Source: Taiwanofungus camphoratus (Eukaryota > Basidiomycota > Agaricomycetes > Polyporales > Taiwanofungaceae). Taken from it: DNA of 64,000 nt. The translations under genes and the position numbers were made by a program. The DNA is taken from positions 1,550,001 to 1,614,000 of the forward strand of contig CP021222.1 in NCBI GenBank assembly GCA_003999685.1, written 5' to 3'. Below, piece by piece: positions 30,432 through 47,250 of the stretch (positions are counted from its first letter, which is position 1; each line of letters starts with the position of its first letter). The notes under the pieces were generated by a model. That model was not told the DNA's origin. It saw only the letters and a list, made by a program, of their open reading frames with translations, and made no database searches.

Positions 30432-32854
30432 TCACTTTGAATGCTTGATCTCGTGCACAAATACAGTTCGCGTAGACTCGCCATGCCATCCCCGATTACT
30501 GCTTGCACTGACCAGAAACCTAGCCGCAGAATCAACCACTGGAGAATTACAAGGCTAAGCAATACGACATTTATGTGCAATGAGACGTCTTACGCATTTG
30601 TGATACCATTCCTCCATGGTGTCCGGGTATGATCTTGAATTGAACTCCACTCTTCGTTCTTCCTGATGCATCTGGTTCGCCGGCTTCCGCAACATTCCAA
30701 AGCCGTATATTATCATTCGAAGCACTATGAGAGCATGAGTATCGGCTGTGCAGAAGTACTGACCCAGAGTCAAGCTTACCAGGCTAGATGTCGCCCATCA
30801 GGGAAGGCAACAACGCAAGAAACCACGCCCGAACTGATAGGATTGCGCAAAGTCTTCAAAATCTTCGGAGTACCCGAAGCAGCGCGCCCCGTCTGCCGTA
30901 CATCCCATACGTCGATCGTCCCATTTCGCCTCCCAGCGTATATTTGAGCGCCATCGGCAGACCAACATGCCTGATAGTATGTCAATACACCAAAGTATGA
31001 CTACTCGTCAACGAAGGTTGACCTACAGAGACACACCACGGAGGGGTCTTCTCACTCATCCACAATCTGCCCACGCCTTTCTTGGGCGTATGTGATCGTG
31101 TGTCCCAAATGATAATCTGTCCGTCAATCGAAGCTGTCATCAGGACATTGGGGGAGAATGTGGTATATGTGATTGGATCCAGGATAGGCGGGGCGTTTTT
31201 GGGTGCCACCGCAGTTGAAGCGCTCCGGCCGCTTGGGCGCATCTGTGTTTGGGAAGGTTGAAGGGCTGGGTGGGCTGCTGGTCCTATCATGCCCGGGCCT
31301 TGCAGCGAGCCCTGAAAGGGGCCGGGGGGAGCCGTCGAAGGTTGTCTGTCGTCATCGTTGTCCAGCTCTCCATCCGCATCTGGCTCATCATCAAACAGTG
31401 GATCATAAGAGGTGTCCGATTTGGAATCCTCGTCTTGTCGCTGAGAAATAGTCGTGGCCTCTTGGTCAGGCTGACCGTTGGATATGACTGGAGTGGTTTC
31501 GCTTTGTATTGTCTGTCCAGAGTTTGTCGACACTGGATGTGGAAGGGTTGCCTCTTGTTTTTGTATTTCAGAGACTTCTCTTTCGAATTGGTGCATAGAA
31601 ATGGATGTCTGACTTTCTAATCGCGGCGACGAACTGAGGCAAGATTCGCGGCAATCAGAAGTAAGAGGGCGGACAGCGATAGCGGCTAGCTGAGCACCAT
31701 GGGTGGTAAAATTGCGTACGACTTGTCCTGTGTTAAGATCCCATTGCTTTAACAACTCTATTTATTATTTCCATACCAAGGCATATCAAGATCACAGAGC
31801 GTACCAGTGCCTCACCGTCCAAACCAGCACTGAAAAATCCTTTCTCATCGTGCTGCAAGGCAAGAGCCGTGACGGGACCTCGATGTCCCCTCATAGTATA
31901 GCATAAGCGACCAGGGTCATGACGGACAGTGAATAGATTGACGTGGCCGTGCTGTCCTCGGGGCGACTTCCATAACTTGGAGTGAACAATACAGGATGGC
32001 ACGTACCTCTGAGCCCGCAAGGGTCCACAACGCATCTGACTGCATCGCCAAGCTATAGACTGCACTCAACGGAGATTCCTCTGGAGGTCCCTGAGACACT
32101 GCCGAGTCGAGCGGATTTTCCCACCAACACTTGATTTGTCCAGCCTTCATAAGACCTTCCATAACACCGCAATGATGTCTCTGTGGTGCAGTCAGAAAAA
32201 TCTTACCGTTGACTGCGGAGAAGATGTCGTAGTCGCGAATGTAGCCGTCATCAGAGCCAGTGAGCAAGTGAGTCATACAGAGCGATGATGCCAGGGAATG
32301 GGTTGGAGCCGGATGTGGAATGGCGCAAATAGCTTCGACAGTATAAGATTTTGGCCATGATATATCAGAAATCAGCCTAGCTCGGCGTGCCTGCGTGGGA
32401 GACAGAGAGCACCTGGCTCGCGGAGGGCTGGTAACTTGGAAGCAGTCAGAGATGTTTCCCCATCCAGTACAGCAGAGTGTAAATACTCTTAACTGAGGGA
32501 GACCCCCTCGTTAGAGACTTTGGCCCCGGGAGCACTGAGTCAGAGAGATTTTCTGTTTGGACGTCACCTACATTTTTGCGAGGTGACTGCTCCTCGTCTT
32601 CGGCCTCATCATCGTCTGAGCCACCGTCAGACTCCTCGGAATATGATTCCTAGAGCAAACGAGAAAATGTAAAGGGTTACAACATAATACAAGAGAATGC
32701 AACATACGTCTTCTCCCTCCGTCCCTTCTTCTGCAGCTGCCAGATCACCTTCAAGTGCGTCTAAGATGTCTTCATCAACATCCTCATCACCTTCAGTCGT
32801 TCTATCAAATTCCGCGTCGTCGAGTGCTTCGTCCTCAGAGTCGCTGTGAGCCAT
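30432..32854 (-). CDS. SPT8: SPT8, WD40 subunit of the SAGA coactivator
   Basis: A multi-exon gene for a nuclear WD40 protein that helps SAGA deliver TATA-binding protein. It starts with a strongly acidic N-terminus (MAHSDSEDEALDDAEFD and a second acidic exon), followed by WD repeats. The family-specific start of the propeller, LLTGSDDGYIRDYDIFSAVN then APQRHHCGVMEGLMKAGQIK, is at 32155-32275. A long acidic/Ser-rich insert follows (31250-31620), with DPLFDDEPDADGELDNDDD. The last exon (30432-30538) gives VVDSAARFLVSASSNRGWHG, preceded by FKIIPGHHGGMVSQM; both match the end of yeast Spt8 as I recall it. The yeast protein also has the acidic N-terminus. Exon borders in the middle were not all resolved. 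Confidence 0.9.
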
Positions 32855-32966
32855 GGCTGACGCCCGCGCGCCATTTCTTTCGACGACGTGAAATGATCAA
32901 GTGACTCGCGTTCTGTGCAGTACTTTGGCCGTGCACACAACGACTGCGAGTTGTCTCAGACTCACT
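32855..32966. promoter_or_regulatory. 112-bp divergent promoter, SPT8 / SRP54
   Basis: The start codons of SPT8 (-) and SRP54 (+) are 112 bp apart, so both transcripts must start in or near this segment. It contains GACGACGTG, TCAAGTGACTCG and several CGACG words. Shared control is inference. Confidence 0.5.
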
Positions 32967-35106
<2,140 letters not shown>

Positions 35107-35504
35107 ACCTCAGTGAAGGACAAGTGATACCTCAGATGGTTTGTAGATCTAGTCGACCGATCACGGTTCCTGCGGTCTGTGTAGCATATTTTCAATCTTT
35201 TGTACAACATTCTGCAGTAGGGGTGTCATGGGACACGCATGCGGCCTTCCAGGATAGCTTGAAGTTCTAGTCCAAGGTCAAGATGATTCACAACCATGCG
35301 GACACGCACACACACTTGCAGCAAGTCAACTCTCCTGTTCCTAAGATATCGTACACACAAAGGAACAAGCACCACATAACCCCGTAAGCTAGACAAGACG
35401 AAGCAAACAGAGCAAGCAGGAAAGAAGGAGGCGAGTCGACTACAAGGATCAACAGCGAAAACACATAGAACGAGTCGAGGAAAACATCAATGCTGAGTCG
35501 CGCA
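35107..35504. other. Convergent 3' intergenic region, SRP54 / PAB1
   Basis: 398 bp between the two stop codons. It contains 3' UTRs of both genes and no other recognisable feature. A short CACACACACA run is at about 35305. Confidence 0.5.
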
Positions 35505-37859
<2,355 letters not shown>

Positions 37860-38693
37860 TTTTTTCTGGGGTTAAAATGGGGTCGTTACTGCTTTGTGGG
37901 CTTTTCTGCGACTGGATTCAATGTCCATGAGATAACGCGCCTTGGACAATGCAAGAAATAGGGACGCACACAGGAGGCGACAAGGCAACTGCTTTTTGGG
38001 AATTTTTTATGTTTAGGATTTTTTGAAAACTTTTGACCTGATTCAAAGGATGAGTGGGAATGAAGAATCGCAGAGATCAGACAGACCTTAGATGACGGTT
38101 GAAGAAAGGCAGTAACGGCGCGTGCAGTCCTGCTTGGTGGAGGGCGAATGAAACTCCGACCAATTTGGGTGGCCATGGACCTTTGTCCCACGTGCCGAGC
38201 CTAGGACCATGAGAAATAGCAGAAAACAGGCACTCAAACACTCAAACATGGGCATTTTCTCCTCAAAAATTTTCACCGCGTAAGTCAAAGACCCGAAAAT
38301 ACCAACCCTAACAATAAAGCCCCCCAAGTCCGCACCGTCATGATTCTTGCCTTCACTGCCCTCTTCGTTCTTTTCATGTACATCTATGTTCTTATATGCC
38401 TGTTCTCATCTCGAGCCTGCCGAATACGCGGTTAGGGTTGGCACGAGCCTCTCCTATTGTCAGGGTTCTCATAACGAATGAGCCCCAGGTCGAGCATTAT
38501 GCAAAGTACATAATTGTTTGAGTATGCTGCAACATCTTGCTCAAAACTTATAGACATCGACCCATGGCAATTACAATGCACTTACAGTAAGTTGCTCAAC
38601 ATATAGTAAATTCCGTCCGCGAGGCATGACAATGTCCAATTACAACACATCAATCATGCATGTCGCTACGCAAAGATACAGTGGCCTAATGTC
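37860..38693. other. Intergenic region between the SCAMP gene and PAB1, with an A-rich PAB1 leader
   Basis: About 830 bp. On the PAB1 (minus) strand the bases just before the ATG read CCAGAAAAAA, and two more A-rich patches (CAAAAAATCC, CATAAAAAATTCCC) lie near 38005-38030. A-rich leaders allow autoregulation of PABP in animals; the same here is inference. No gene is recognised in the rest. Confidence 0.45.
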
Positions 38694-40044
38694 CTAGCCC
38701 CGAGTGAAGTATGCCCTTGCCCCATGAGTAGCCAACTCGGTCTTCGCCTGCGCATCAGAGCCACCCATGAAGTAATTTTCGTAATCAAGCCTCATGGAAC
38801 TCACCTTCTCCACTGAGTGACCCTCGGATTTGTGGTGTGCCCAGATCTAATGCATATCAATATGAGTTTGCTTCGACATGGCGACGCAACTTGCCTGATA
38901 ATAGCAAAGCGCAATTCCAACGCCTTGCACAACCCACCCGACGGTCGCAATAGTGCCGAGGATAGCGGCGACGGGCGCCTTTATGGAGAACATTCGAATC
39001 GTTTGTATCAGTCCGGCGGAACCGGTACTGTGAAATTGTGAGCATGTCTCAAATTATAGTATCAGTAACTAAGACTATCATCACCTTGGGATACCAATAA
39101 TCCTACAGATCTTGCTGTCAGCATCGCCATGTGAATGGTCGAATGAAACAAGCCTTACATGTAGATTGAGTATAGGAGATGGAAACCACAAAAGACGAAA
39201 AACAAATCTAGATCAACAGTCAATGGGCACACACTACAACATGAAAAGGACATACAATAATATAATGCTTGTTCCTAAAGAAGTCGTCAGTGTCTGGATG
39301 AGCTTGGTGTCTTCGCCTTGGACCTTACCTTCATATAACCATTATAAATCGGCCTGTCGTTCACTTCATTGGTGTAACGTTTCAAAGAACACAAAAGCGA
39401 CCTTACCTGTACCATAGCAAGAACGATAAGGGAGCGATGACTAACAAATAACTAGAACATGCCAGACTTGTCAATTAGCCTTGATGCGACAATATTGCTG
39501 TACTCGCCCAATGCTTGAGCCAAGATCACTCCCACCATCCCTTGATCCTGAGGTGAGAACGAAGATACAGGCGACCATGTTTATCACTAATGTGCCAAAA
39601 AGGACCAGCCATAGTTGGTACAAGCGTGTAATGAGGGACCGTGAAGGTTCGGGTATCTCATCCTGGATCGAATGGAAGATCAAGGGATAGACTGAAATGG
39701 ACACGCAGATATAAGAAATGTTGCAGAACAAACGGTGCGTAAATTACGAACATGGTGGCCAGTTGCTGCGTCCGAATCTCCTGATATGTTCAGCCTTCTG
39801 GTGCAGCTCCTGCTCTCGTCGCTCCAAGTCTCTCTCCCTCTGATTGAGTTCCTCCAGCTGCACAGTATGATCATTTTTTGCAAAACTAGAAGTAGGTGAG
39901 ATGTGCTCGACAGAGGGGTCGTCAAATGGATTTGCGTCAAGGGAGTGCGTAGATGCAAAAGGGTTTTCTGTCAGTTCATCTGCAGATAGAATATAGCATT
40001 TAGCAGCATGAAACTTAAGAGGACACAATCCTGCTCGTACTCAT
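38694..40044 (-). CDS. SCAMP, secretory carrier membrane protein
   Basis: An integral membrane protein of post-Golgi and endosomal carriers. The N-terminal region carries two NPF endocytic motifs (ENPFASTHSLDANPFDD), then a coiled coil (LEELNQRERDLERREQELHQ), then the family core starting near FPLIFHSIQDEIPEPSRSLI. Transmembrane segments are LWLVLFGTLVINMVACIFVL, the ones near 39000-39400, and AAILGTIATVGWVVQGVGIAL. The C-terminus reads HSVEKAKAELATHGARAYFT with one more short intron. Several introns of ~50 bp cut the gene. The exact first exon is uncertain: an ATG at 40044 needs a short intron whose borders I could not fix. It is probably constitutively expressed. Confidence 0.85.
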
Positions 40045-40699
40045 GATGCGTTGTCGTCGAGGTTCAAGTTAACTTCATAGCGGCCAGCACGCCCAGCGCT
40101 CGTTGCGCAGTCGGCATGTTTCCCAATGTGGTGGGCAGTGTTGTCACGGTGGTCACAGTACGTACCGAAACACTGTTCACTTGAAATCTCTTAGTCGAAA
40201 ACAAATCAACAAAGCTGCTTTCTTAGTGGAACATTCTGTGAGGGTACTATTGCCGAGCTTTTGAATTGTTTTCTAGTACAGATACGTCCCCATGTAAGGT
40301 GCCACTGAGAGAGCACGACCCCCCAGGTACTATTCAGCGTATCCTTCTTGAGGAGTTTTCGACGACCACGAAGACACAAGGATGCTACTCGAACGACAAA
40401 GTGACAAGACTGATACAACAATCACCACATAATTTCCAGTCTAAAATCAAACGATGAGAGGTCTAAACCATGCCATGTCATGAAGAACCTCATAGGTAAA
40501 TTAACAACTTCATAGCACCGATTACAATGATATTGATACTGCCCAGTTGACGAGAGAGAGATGTGTTCATTCCGACTATGACATATTCCTTGTACGCACC
40601 ATTTTTCATCATTCGGGTGTTCAATAGGCTGATCAGGTAATTGCAGGTCGAAGATGTCCTCTTTTGAGTGACACAGGTACTAATAGCACTAGCATGTCT
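40045..40699. other. Intergenic stretch
   Basis: About 650 bp upstream of the SCAMP gene up to the LINE fragment. Only short, unsupported open frames are seen. Confidence 0.4.
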
Positions 40700-42122
40700 T
40701 CAATGTAATGTGGTTCACTTAGAGCCCCAACAAACCGACACTCCACTATCACCTGGGCTCCGAAAAAGAACATACGGTATTCGAAGGGGAAAACGTGGGA
40801 GTACTACTGGTGGTGCGTCTAGCACGATCTATCTTAAGAATGCTAAAACATCAGATTAGATCAATACTGATAGCACTAGACAATATGCCTGCCATATCAG
40901 CGCTAGAGCAAAACCGGAAGCAGTCAGCCCAATACCTCCTTGATGCAGTACATGACGAGATCCGATGTCTACGGCAAACATACAACGGCCTTTACATACA
41001 CATTGCATGGACACCAGGCCACCACGGCGTACCAGGAAATGAATATGTAGACCAGGAGGCGAAGAAAGCGGCAGACGGTTATAGCTCACACCGTGACAAC
41101 ATCCCAGTACTCCTACATACCAAATTACCTAAGAGTATAACTGCGATGAAAGCTGCTCACAAAGCTACCAGCCAAGACAATTGGATCCAGTTATGGAAAC
41201 AATCACCGAGATTTGCGAAGCTAAGTAAAATTGACCCAGATCTACCAAACCGATGTACATTCAAAGCTCTATCTTCACTCAGCAGACAAGGATCAAGCCT
41301 CCTGATTCAACTTCGCACCGGAGCAGTTGCGCTAAATTGCTTTCTGAAGAAAATCAAGCAACATCAAACAGCCCTATGCGAAGTCTGCCGCACACCGGAA
41401 ACCGTCAACCACTTCCTCCTACTATGTCGACAATTCCGCGAACAAAGATGAGCGCTTCAAATAGCCATCAGTAGAAGTGCAAACTCGATTAAAGCCATTT
41501 TAGGGAACCCAAGACACTTCAAAGCAACAATGAGATTCATACAGGCTACAGGACGCTTTGAACATTACAATTCAAAGAACAGGTAACATCCCTAGCATAC
41601 CGAACAATGCTAATGGTACATTCACAGGAACTCTTTACCATACGACGCACCAGCGCTGTAGCCGCTCGCATCCTCAGGCTTGCTATCCAGTCTTTCTCGA
41701 TCATCCTAGAGTAACACCCCCTCAACACATCCCATACTTCTATCTTCCCACACCATGCCAAACCCGCAGTGTGTACTCGTATGCTTGCCTATTTTAGAGA
41801 CCCAAGGAGTTTTGACGGAAAGTAGGGGACTACTGACCGGCTTCCTGCCGCCGCAAGAAGACGAGATCCTCAGTACCATCGTACTGTTAAAGGACGGCAG
41901 GTTTAGAATTAGGCTCTCTTGCGTTCAATCGCTGGAAATATGACAAACATACGAGCACACATTAAATTTTAGCATTACATAACTCAAATTTTTAGTACAT
42001 ATACAGTCGAGGTGGTAGTAGTATACTACACATAGGTATAACTGTAGTTCGTGCACCATAGGCGCCTAAGCGCCTGAAACACGTAAATTGAGCCCATCCA
42101 TCCATCCATCCATCCATCCATC
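40700..42122 (+). mobile_element. 5'-truncated LINE (non-LTR) fragment with RNase H domain
   Basis: Coding sequence from about 40730 gives GSEKEHTVFEGENVG, then an RNase H domain: ALDNMPAISALE, then HIAWTPGHHGVPGNEYVDQEAKKAA. A terminal Cys/His motif follows (CEVCRTPETVNHFLLLC). This is the 3' end of the ORF2 of LINEs that carry RNase H. There is no endonuclease or reverse transcriptase region, so the copy is truncated at its 5' end, as LINEs usually are. An in-frame TGA lies at 41449-41451 just after REQR, with the same frame continuing to about 41588. The 3' end may be the CATC tract at 42094-42122. It is a dead fragment. Confidence 0.8.
42094..42122. repeat. (CATC)n microsatellite
   Basis: Seven perfect CATC units. 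Located after the LINE fragment, it could be the simple-repeat tail that some LINEs carry in place of poly(A). Confidence 0.8.
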
Positions 42123-43078
42123 ACTTAGAGCCCGTCATTGAAAATAATTGAAGTGCACAAGCATCCTCTTCAATGAGTGACCAAAAGAGCACCTCGCGTT
42201 ACTCTTCGATCTTAACAAAGACAGGTCGATGATTATGATGGCACACACCTGTTTTTGAAACAAATGTTTTGCCTGATTTCTCTCCAGTGGTCCCTGTGTT
42301 TTTTTTGTCCGCTTCAAACAATCCAGACGTTCAAATGCCAGATGCGGCTTGGTGTTATATAAGATAGACGACACGACAGTCAGAGATTTCGTTGATTCTG
42401 CTACCCTCCTCGTCCGCCCTTTTTAAATTTGGACATTGTCGAGAGTCATGTGCTGTAACACTGTTTTTGACTTTAACAAATGAATTTTATAGTATACTGC
42501 AAATTTTCTCCGATTCTATTTTTCCATTCAGAAATCAATCCCTTCTAATTTATCGGCTGACCATTTACTCCTTCCAGATGACGACTCTTTGACGATAATT
42601 AGATTTCTGACCATCCACTTATTCTTTGTGTCATGATGTTCTACGTTCCTGAAGCCCTTTACATCACTTTAGCTGTAGCTTCCATTGGCTTGGGGTTGGT
42701 TGTTAACTTGTTCTACATTCGCGGGGGGATGTAACCCTCCGCTCTGTCAATGGGGAAGGTCCATATAGTTTTAGCACACTTCACGGTCATATTTGCAGTG
42801 CTATTTGGGGTGACTGGCACTCGATTTCGGGGAAAATCTTGATACTAGATTCTTCACTGCTTGCTGCCACCCTACGTTGGCGCGTGTTTTTTGTTGCCAT
42901 CATCTCTGTTGACCAGTTGAATTTAGGTTAGAGATGGTTAAGACCTTTGCCTGGTGCTCTTTACTATCCTTCTGTTCAACGAGCTATTGTTGCGATTTGA
43001 GAGCACTTTTCTTTGAATCCCCAGATACAAATTATGGCTGGCCAGTGGCAAGGGATGCATTCATTGGAAAGTCATGCA
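42123..43078. other. Intergenic stretch
   Basis: About 960 bp of AT-rich sequence, with only short open frames and no domain recognised. Confidence 0.4.
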
Positions 43079-43080
43079 TA

Positions 43081-43812
43081 CTATGGTTTTACTAGCTTTG
43101 AAAAATTTTCAGCGAATTTTTGAATAACTTCACAACAACATCATGCGCTGGTCTCGGAGTCTCAGCAATGCATGGCCGAAGGTCCTCACTACGATTCTAT
43201 CTACTAACATGTTGAAAAAATGAGGATAGGGAGGAGGCAGAGTAGTGCCGATAAAAAAAGTGAATGTCTAACACATATTGCAAAATTTTGTCACACTGTG
43301 TCACGGTATGCCGGCGCACGGCCAATTCTCGGCTTCTTCGGCAGTTCAACCTTTGCAAACACACTAGCTTTCAGTTAGTGCTGCCGCCACTGGCCAAATC
43401 GGAGTTATCTAGCGTGATTCCCTTTCTGAGCAATGTGGCTGTCATTTGTCACTCTTGCACAATGTCCTGCTTTCTACACAAAAAAGAGCTAATTTAATAT
43501 TTCACTCAGTGGAGGGCCTGAATGAAAGGAATGAAGCCCTGATGCACTGAAATTTTTAGGAAGAACCATGGGCAGGATCGGATTAGATCTGCTCATCATG
43601 GTTCATACATGGCCTTATCTGAGACTCACAACGATGCATTTGTGTCTCGTAAGATGGCTACAGTGAATGGTTTTATACTTTAAGTTGATAGTACAATAGA
43701 GTATTACTAGATACATATATCCAACAAGTTCCTTTAGGTTTGGTGAGGGTTGTCGTGCTCAGGAGACTATTTTGCAAAGCCTGTTCATTTTACAAAGCTA
43801 GTAAAACCATAG
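43081..43812. mobile_element. Candidate 732-bp MITE with TA target duplication
   Basis: Perfect 20-bp inverted ends: CTATGGTTTTACTAGCTTTG on the left and its exact reverse complement on the right. TA lies just outside each end (43079-43080 and 43813-43814), as in Tc1/mariner-type elements. The largest open frame inside (43264-43497) is 77 codons and not recognised, so it is non-autonomous if it is an element. Confidence 0.65.
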
Positions 43813-44071
43813 TATAGCTTGCTGTAACAACATATGCACGCAGGCTTTTCTGTTGGTGTTTTGACAAGAGCTGCGATAGTCATCAGACGAAATATGACCT
43901 CAGATAAGTATGCACCGAATGCATGCCCCGGTCTCACGATAAGCAACTCAAGATCCTAAGCAATAGTTATCTAATCTTTAGCTGGTGCCTCTATATCTTT
44001 CATCCTATCTCGAAGCTGTCGTGCTCTTTACCAGTCATACTCTTCGCCATATTTCTGTTCAGTCGACTTCT

Positions 44072-45281
44072 ATGTTTGCAGCAAATCCAATTTACGACAC
44101 ACCAATCTTAGGCATGACCACTCGCCCTCGCGTCGCCGCCGCTGTGGAGTACGGCAATGCCACTTCATTCTGGGTAGAATATCCTTCAGGCCTCATTGAT
44201 CTATCTCGCTTGGCACACCTTGACAAAGGTCCTTTGAAGGTCGTGCAAGACGAAAACGTTGCCGATATGCAGGTTCGTCAAATGCAGCCCAGCACGCAAC
44301 TAGACGTGCAGGTAGATGGTGATCGAGTGGTGAGGATCGCCAAGAATCGGAGCGCAATCATTATCATCGACATGCAAAAGTATGTCCATGCGTTATGTCG
44401 AAAGAGGTGTACCATCTTCTTATGAGGGTTCATTTATAGCTTTTTCTTGCATCCTGAATTGAGGAATCACCCGACTGGTCTCGCTTGTATTGACCCGCTT
44501 CTGAAGATCGTACCGTCCTTGCGGTCCCAAGGAGTGAAAATACTCTGGGTGTACGTCCGAGTCTCGCATCGAATTTGCAATGCATCAGCAGTGCCATCGT
44601 AACAACCTCACAGTAATTGGGGACTCACTGATCATGAACTCACGACCATTCCCCCCTCGCTTGTGCGCGGGTTCATGAAGAACGGAAGAGGGGGCTTTGG
44701 CACTCCGCTGCCAGGGAACTTCGGCAGACTACTCATGAGGGACGAGTACAACTCCGCCCTATATGGCCCTTTGCAACCCTTGTATGAGGAGGGAAAAAAG
44801 GCTGGTACAGACGTATGGATCCACAAGAACCGGTGAGGAATATTTCGACCCAGGGAGACATTTAGCTAAATGTGATGATCACAGTATCAGTGGCCTGTGG
44901 GGTTACCAGACAACACTGGACCTATATCTCCAGGAGAATGGAATCACAACGCTCTTTTTTGCAGGCGTTAACGCGGATCAGGTACCACATCTAACACCCT
45001 GGCGCTAGCAAGAGTCACACTGAGATCGCAACTGCCTTCGCCATATTTAGTGCGTCCTTGGCACTTTGGTGGATGCATACTTCCGAGGATATGATTGCAT
45101 CACAGTTAAGGATGCCACTGCGACCACCTCTCCGTTTGGAGGGCTAGAAAACATGCTGTACAACAGCGGCAACGTAAGCTGGTTTGACAATTTCGGGATC
45201 GAGTCTTATCACTTTCATTTTTATCAGTCCTATGGATTCGTGACGGACGCTGAGAGAATCTTGAAGGCGACAGAAACATAG
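44072..45281 (+). CDS. Isochorismatase-like cysteine hydrolase
   Basis: Exon 1 from ATG 44072 gives a Leu-poor leader then RSAIIIIDMQ, the family's catalytic Asp motif. Later exons give FFLHPELRNHP, GLTDHELTTIPPSLVRGF, TDVWIHKNR (catalytic Lys region) and SGLWGYQTTLDLYLQENGI, then FFAGVNADQ joined across an intron to CVLGTLVDAYFRGYD, which holds the nucleophilic Cys. The last intron splits NSGN from SYGFVTDAERILK. Five introns of ~45-60 bp are needed. The protein is about 330 residues, longer at the N-terminus than bacterial nicotinamidases. The substrate is not knowable from sequence: amides such as nicotinamide, carbamates or peroxyureidoacrylate-like compounds are hydrolysed by relatives. 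Confidence 0.85.
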
Positions 45282-45843
45282 TATGACGTCCATGTAAAAT
45301 CGACAATATGACCAGCATTTTGTCGCGGTGCCCATTCTTACAGTGCATAGATATATCACTGCTTCTGAACTTACAGAGGGCGAACTGAAGTAGGATGAGT
45401 TATATCAGCACCGAAACGAAAATATTGGCACTTACTGGTGTCTTCCCGAAAGATGCATGCGAAGCTAGTGAGCTTATACGGCTGCTCTGCTAAAAAGTTC
45501 TATTAGTCTGCCCACAAGAGAGGGAATAAAAGTATTCACCTCCAACGAGGCGCACCCTGATGGCCCCAGTGGTCTAACATGAAAGATCCTACTAGCCTCC
45601 AGCGATAATCACTTGGGCTATATTGTCATGAAGGCCGCTACCGCCTGTTTAATATCCTTCGTCGCTGAAAGTAGAAGATCACTGCAATTGACGGTAGCAT
45701 TCCTATGAACAAGCCAGTGTCGATGCCGGTGCAGACCCGGGCCACCACTGGCACAAGCGACGCGACACACGGGAGGATGAAGTCACTTGGAAGTAGACGG
45801 CGAACGCTGTTAGCCTGCCATTTGGTTTGTACAGTGCAACCTT
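45282..45843. other. Intergenic stretch
   Basis: 560 bp between the hydrolase stop and the COQ11-like start. Only short open frames are seen; the last one (45705-45929) runs across the next gene's start in another frame. Confidence 0.4.
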
Positions 45844-47117
45844 ATGGAGCCTACGTTTCAAAAGCTCTTAGTAGTGGGAGGCAATGGATTTCTTGGTATG
45901 TGTCAAGATATTCAGGCGTGGCCTACTGAAGGATGTACAGGTTCTGCTGTGTGCAAGGCGGCAGTCGCACGCGGCATGCAAGTGACAAGCATCAGGTAGG
46001 CACTCAACCTTCTTGAAATTCATTCATTCATCCTTGCTGCAGTCAGTCTGGCACGCCTTACAGGACTCCGAAGGGCCATTCACCAGCCTGGACATCTAAA
46101 GTGTTGTGCTTTTCTTTTCACCTTTACGCTGCAATTCACCATGTTACTCTGCTCTTAGGTCAATTGGCACGCCGCCAATGCCCTTCAACCAGCGTCTTAC
46201 TCGCACCTTCTCCCAGGTGTAACTGCTGTTGTTCATACTCTCGGCACACTCTTGGAGGACACGCGGTACAAGACTGCACTCAAGGAAGGCGATATGCGAT
46301 CCCTGATCTGTACCTTGCTGTCAAGGTTCACGAGTGAACGTACGCCGGGGAACCCGCTGAGTGCGAACCATGTGAGAGTTAAGTCTGGTAGTTACGAGAT
46401 ACTGAACAGAGATACTGGTGAGTTGTGTTTGTGCAGCTTTGCCAAATTATGCTCAGAACGTGCTTCTCAATATTACTGCTCAAAGCATTGCTCGTTTGCA
46501 ATGCATTTTTGTCCAATCTATCTCATGAGGAATTGAATGGTCCAAGACCATTTGTATATGTATCAGCGGAAGATATATTTCGTCCATTTATTCCAGCACG
46601 ATATATCGAGACAAAACGGGAGGCTGAACTTGGCATTGAGAACATGGTAGCGAAGGATCCGAACTACCGAGCCGTTTTCGTTAGGCCTAGTGTGTATCTC
46701 GTTATCTCATTACAAGAGTTTTTCTGACGCACTGTAACAGGTCTGATGTACCATGCGCATTTCAGGCCTCTCACTTCGCCAATCGCCGCAATGCTTGACC
46801 TTTCTGCAACTCTGCATACCCGGACACCTCAGGGTCTTCCTACGCCGTCCGGAATCTTACGCTCTTTGGCTTCAGCAGTTCCTTCAACATCTATCTCCCG
46901 ACCCAGTATCTCATTCTCTCCATTGGACGCGATAGCCAATGCTTTGACGATACCACCCATCCATGTGGATCACGTTGCCGAGGCTATTTGTACCGCTGTC
47001 AACATCGGACGGACGGATGTCAAGGGTGTAGTAGGTGTGAAGGAAATGAGAGAGTTGATCGGATGGTCACAGAAAGGTCAGCGACAGTCTGAGGCCCATC
47101 TTCAACAGCATGTATAG
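45844..47117 (+). CDS. COQ11: COQ11-like NAD(P)-binding epimerase/dehydratase family protein
   Basis: An atypical short-chain dehydrogenase of the mitochondrial inner-membrane coenzyme Q complex, by similarity to yeast Coq11. It starts MEPTFQKLLVVGGNGFLG, a Rossmann GGxGxxG motif split by an intron. SAVCKAAVARGMQVTSIS, TPYRTPKGHSPAW and VNWHAANALQPASYSHLLPGV follow, with VVHTLGTLLED as the family's mid-protein motif. The YxxxK active-site pair is read in ARYIETKREAELGIE. The C-terminal part (VRPSLMYHAHFRPLTSP, then IHVDHVAEAI) is also typical. Introns are ~45-70 bp. The middle exons around 46400-46560 were not fixed exactly. The role in CoQ synthesis is from the family, not shown here. Confidence 0.8.
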
Positions 47118-47250
47118 TGAAGGTTGAACATATTTTGATGTGAATTGTTTTACTCCCTCATATTTACTCCGTGTTGTGCACTCGTATCTATCTGATGCTT
47201 TTGGCTTGGTAACTTGTAATTGGTGCAACTTAAGGTCGACTGGGCGCACA

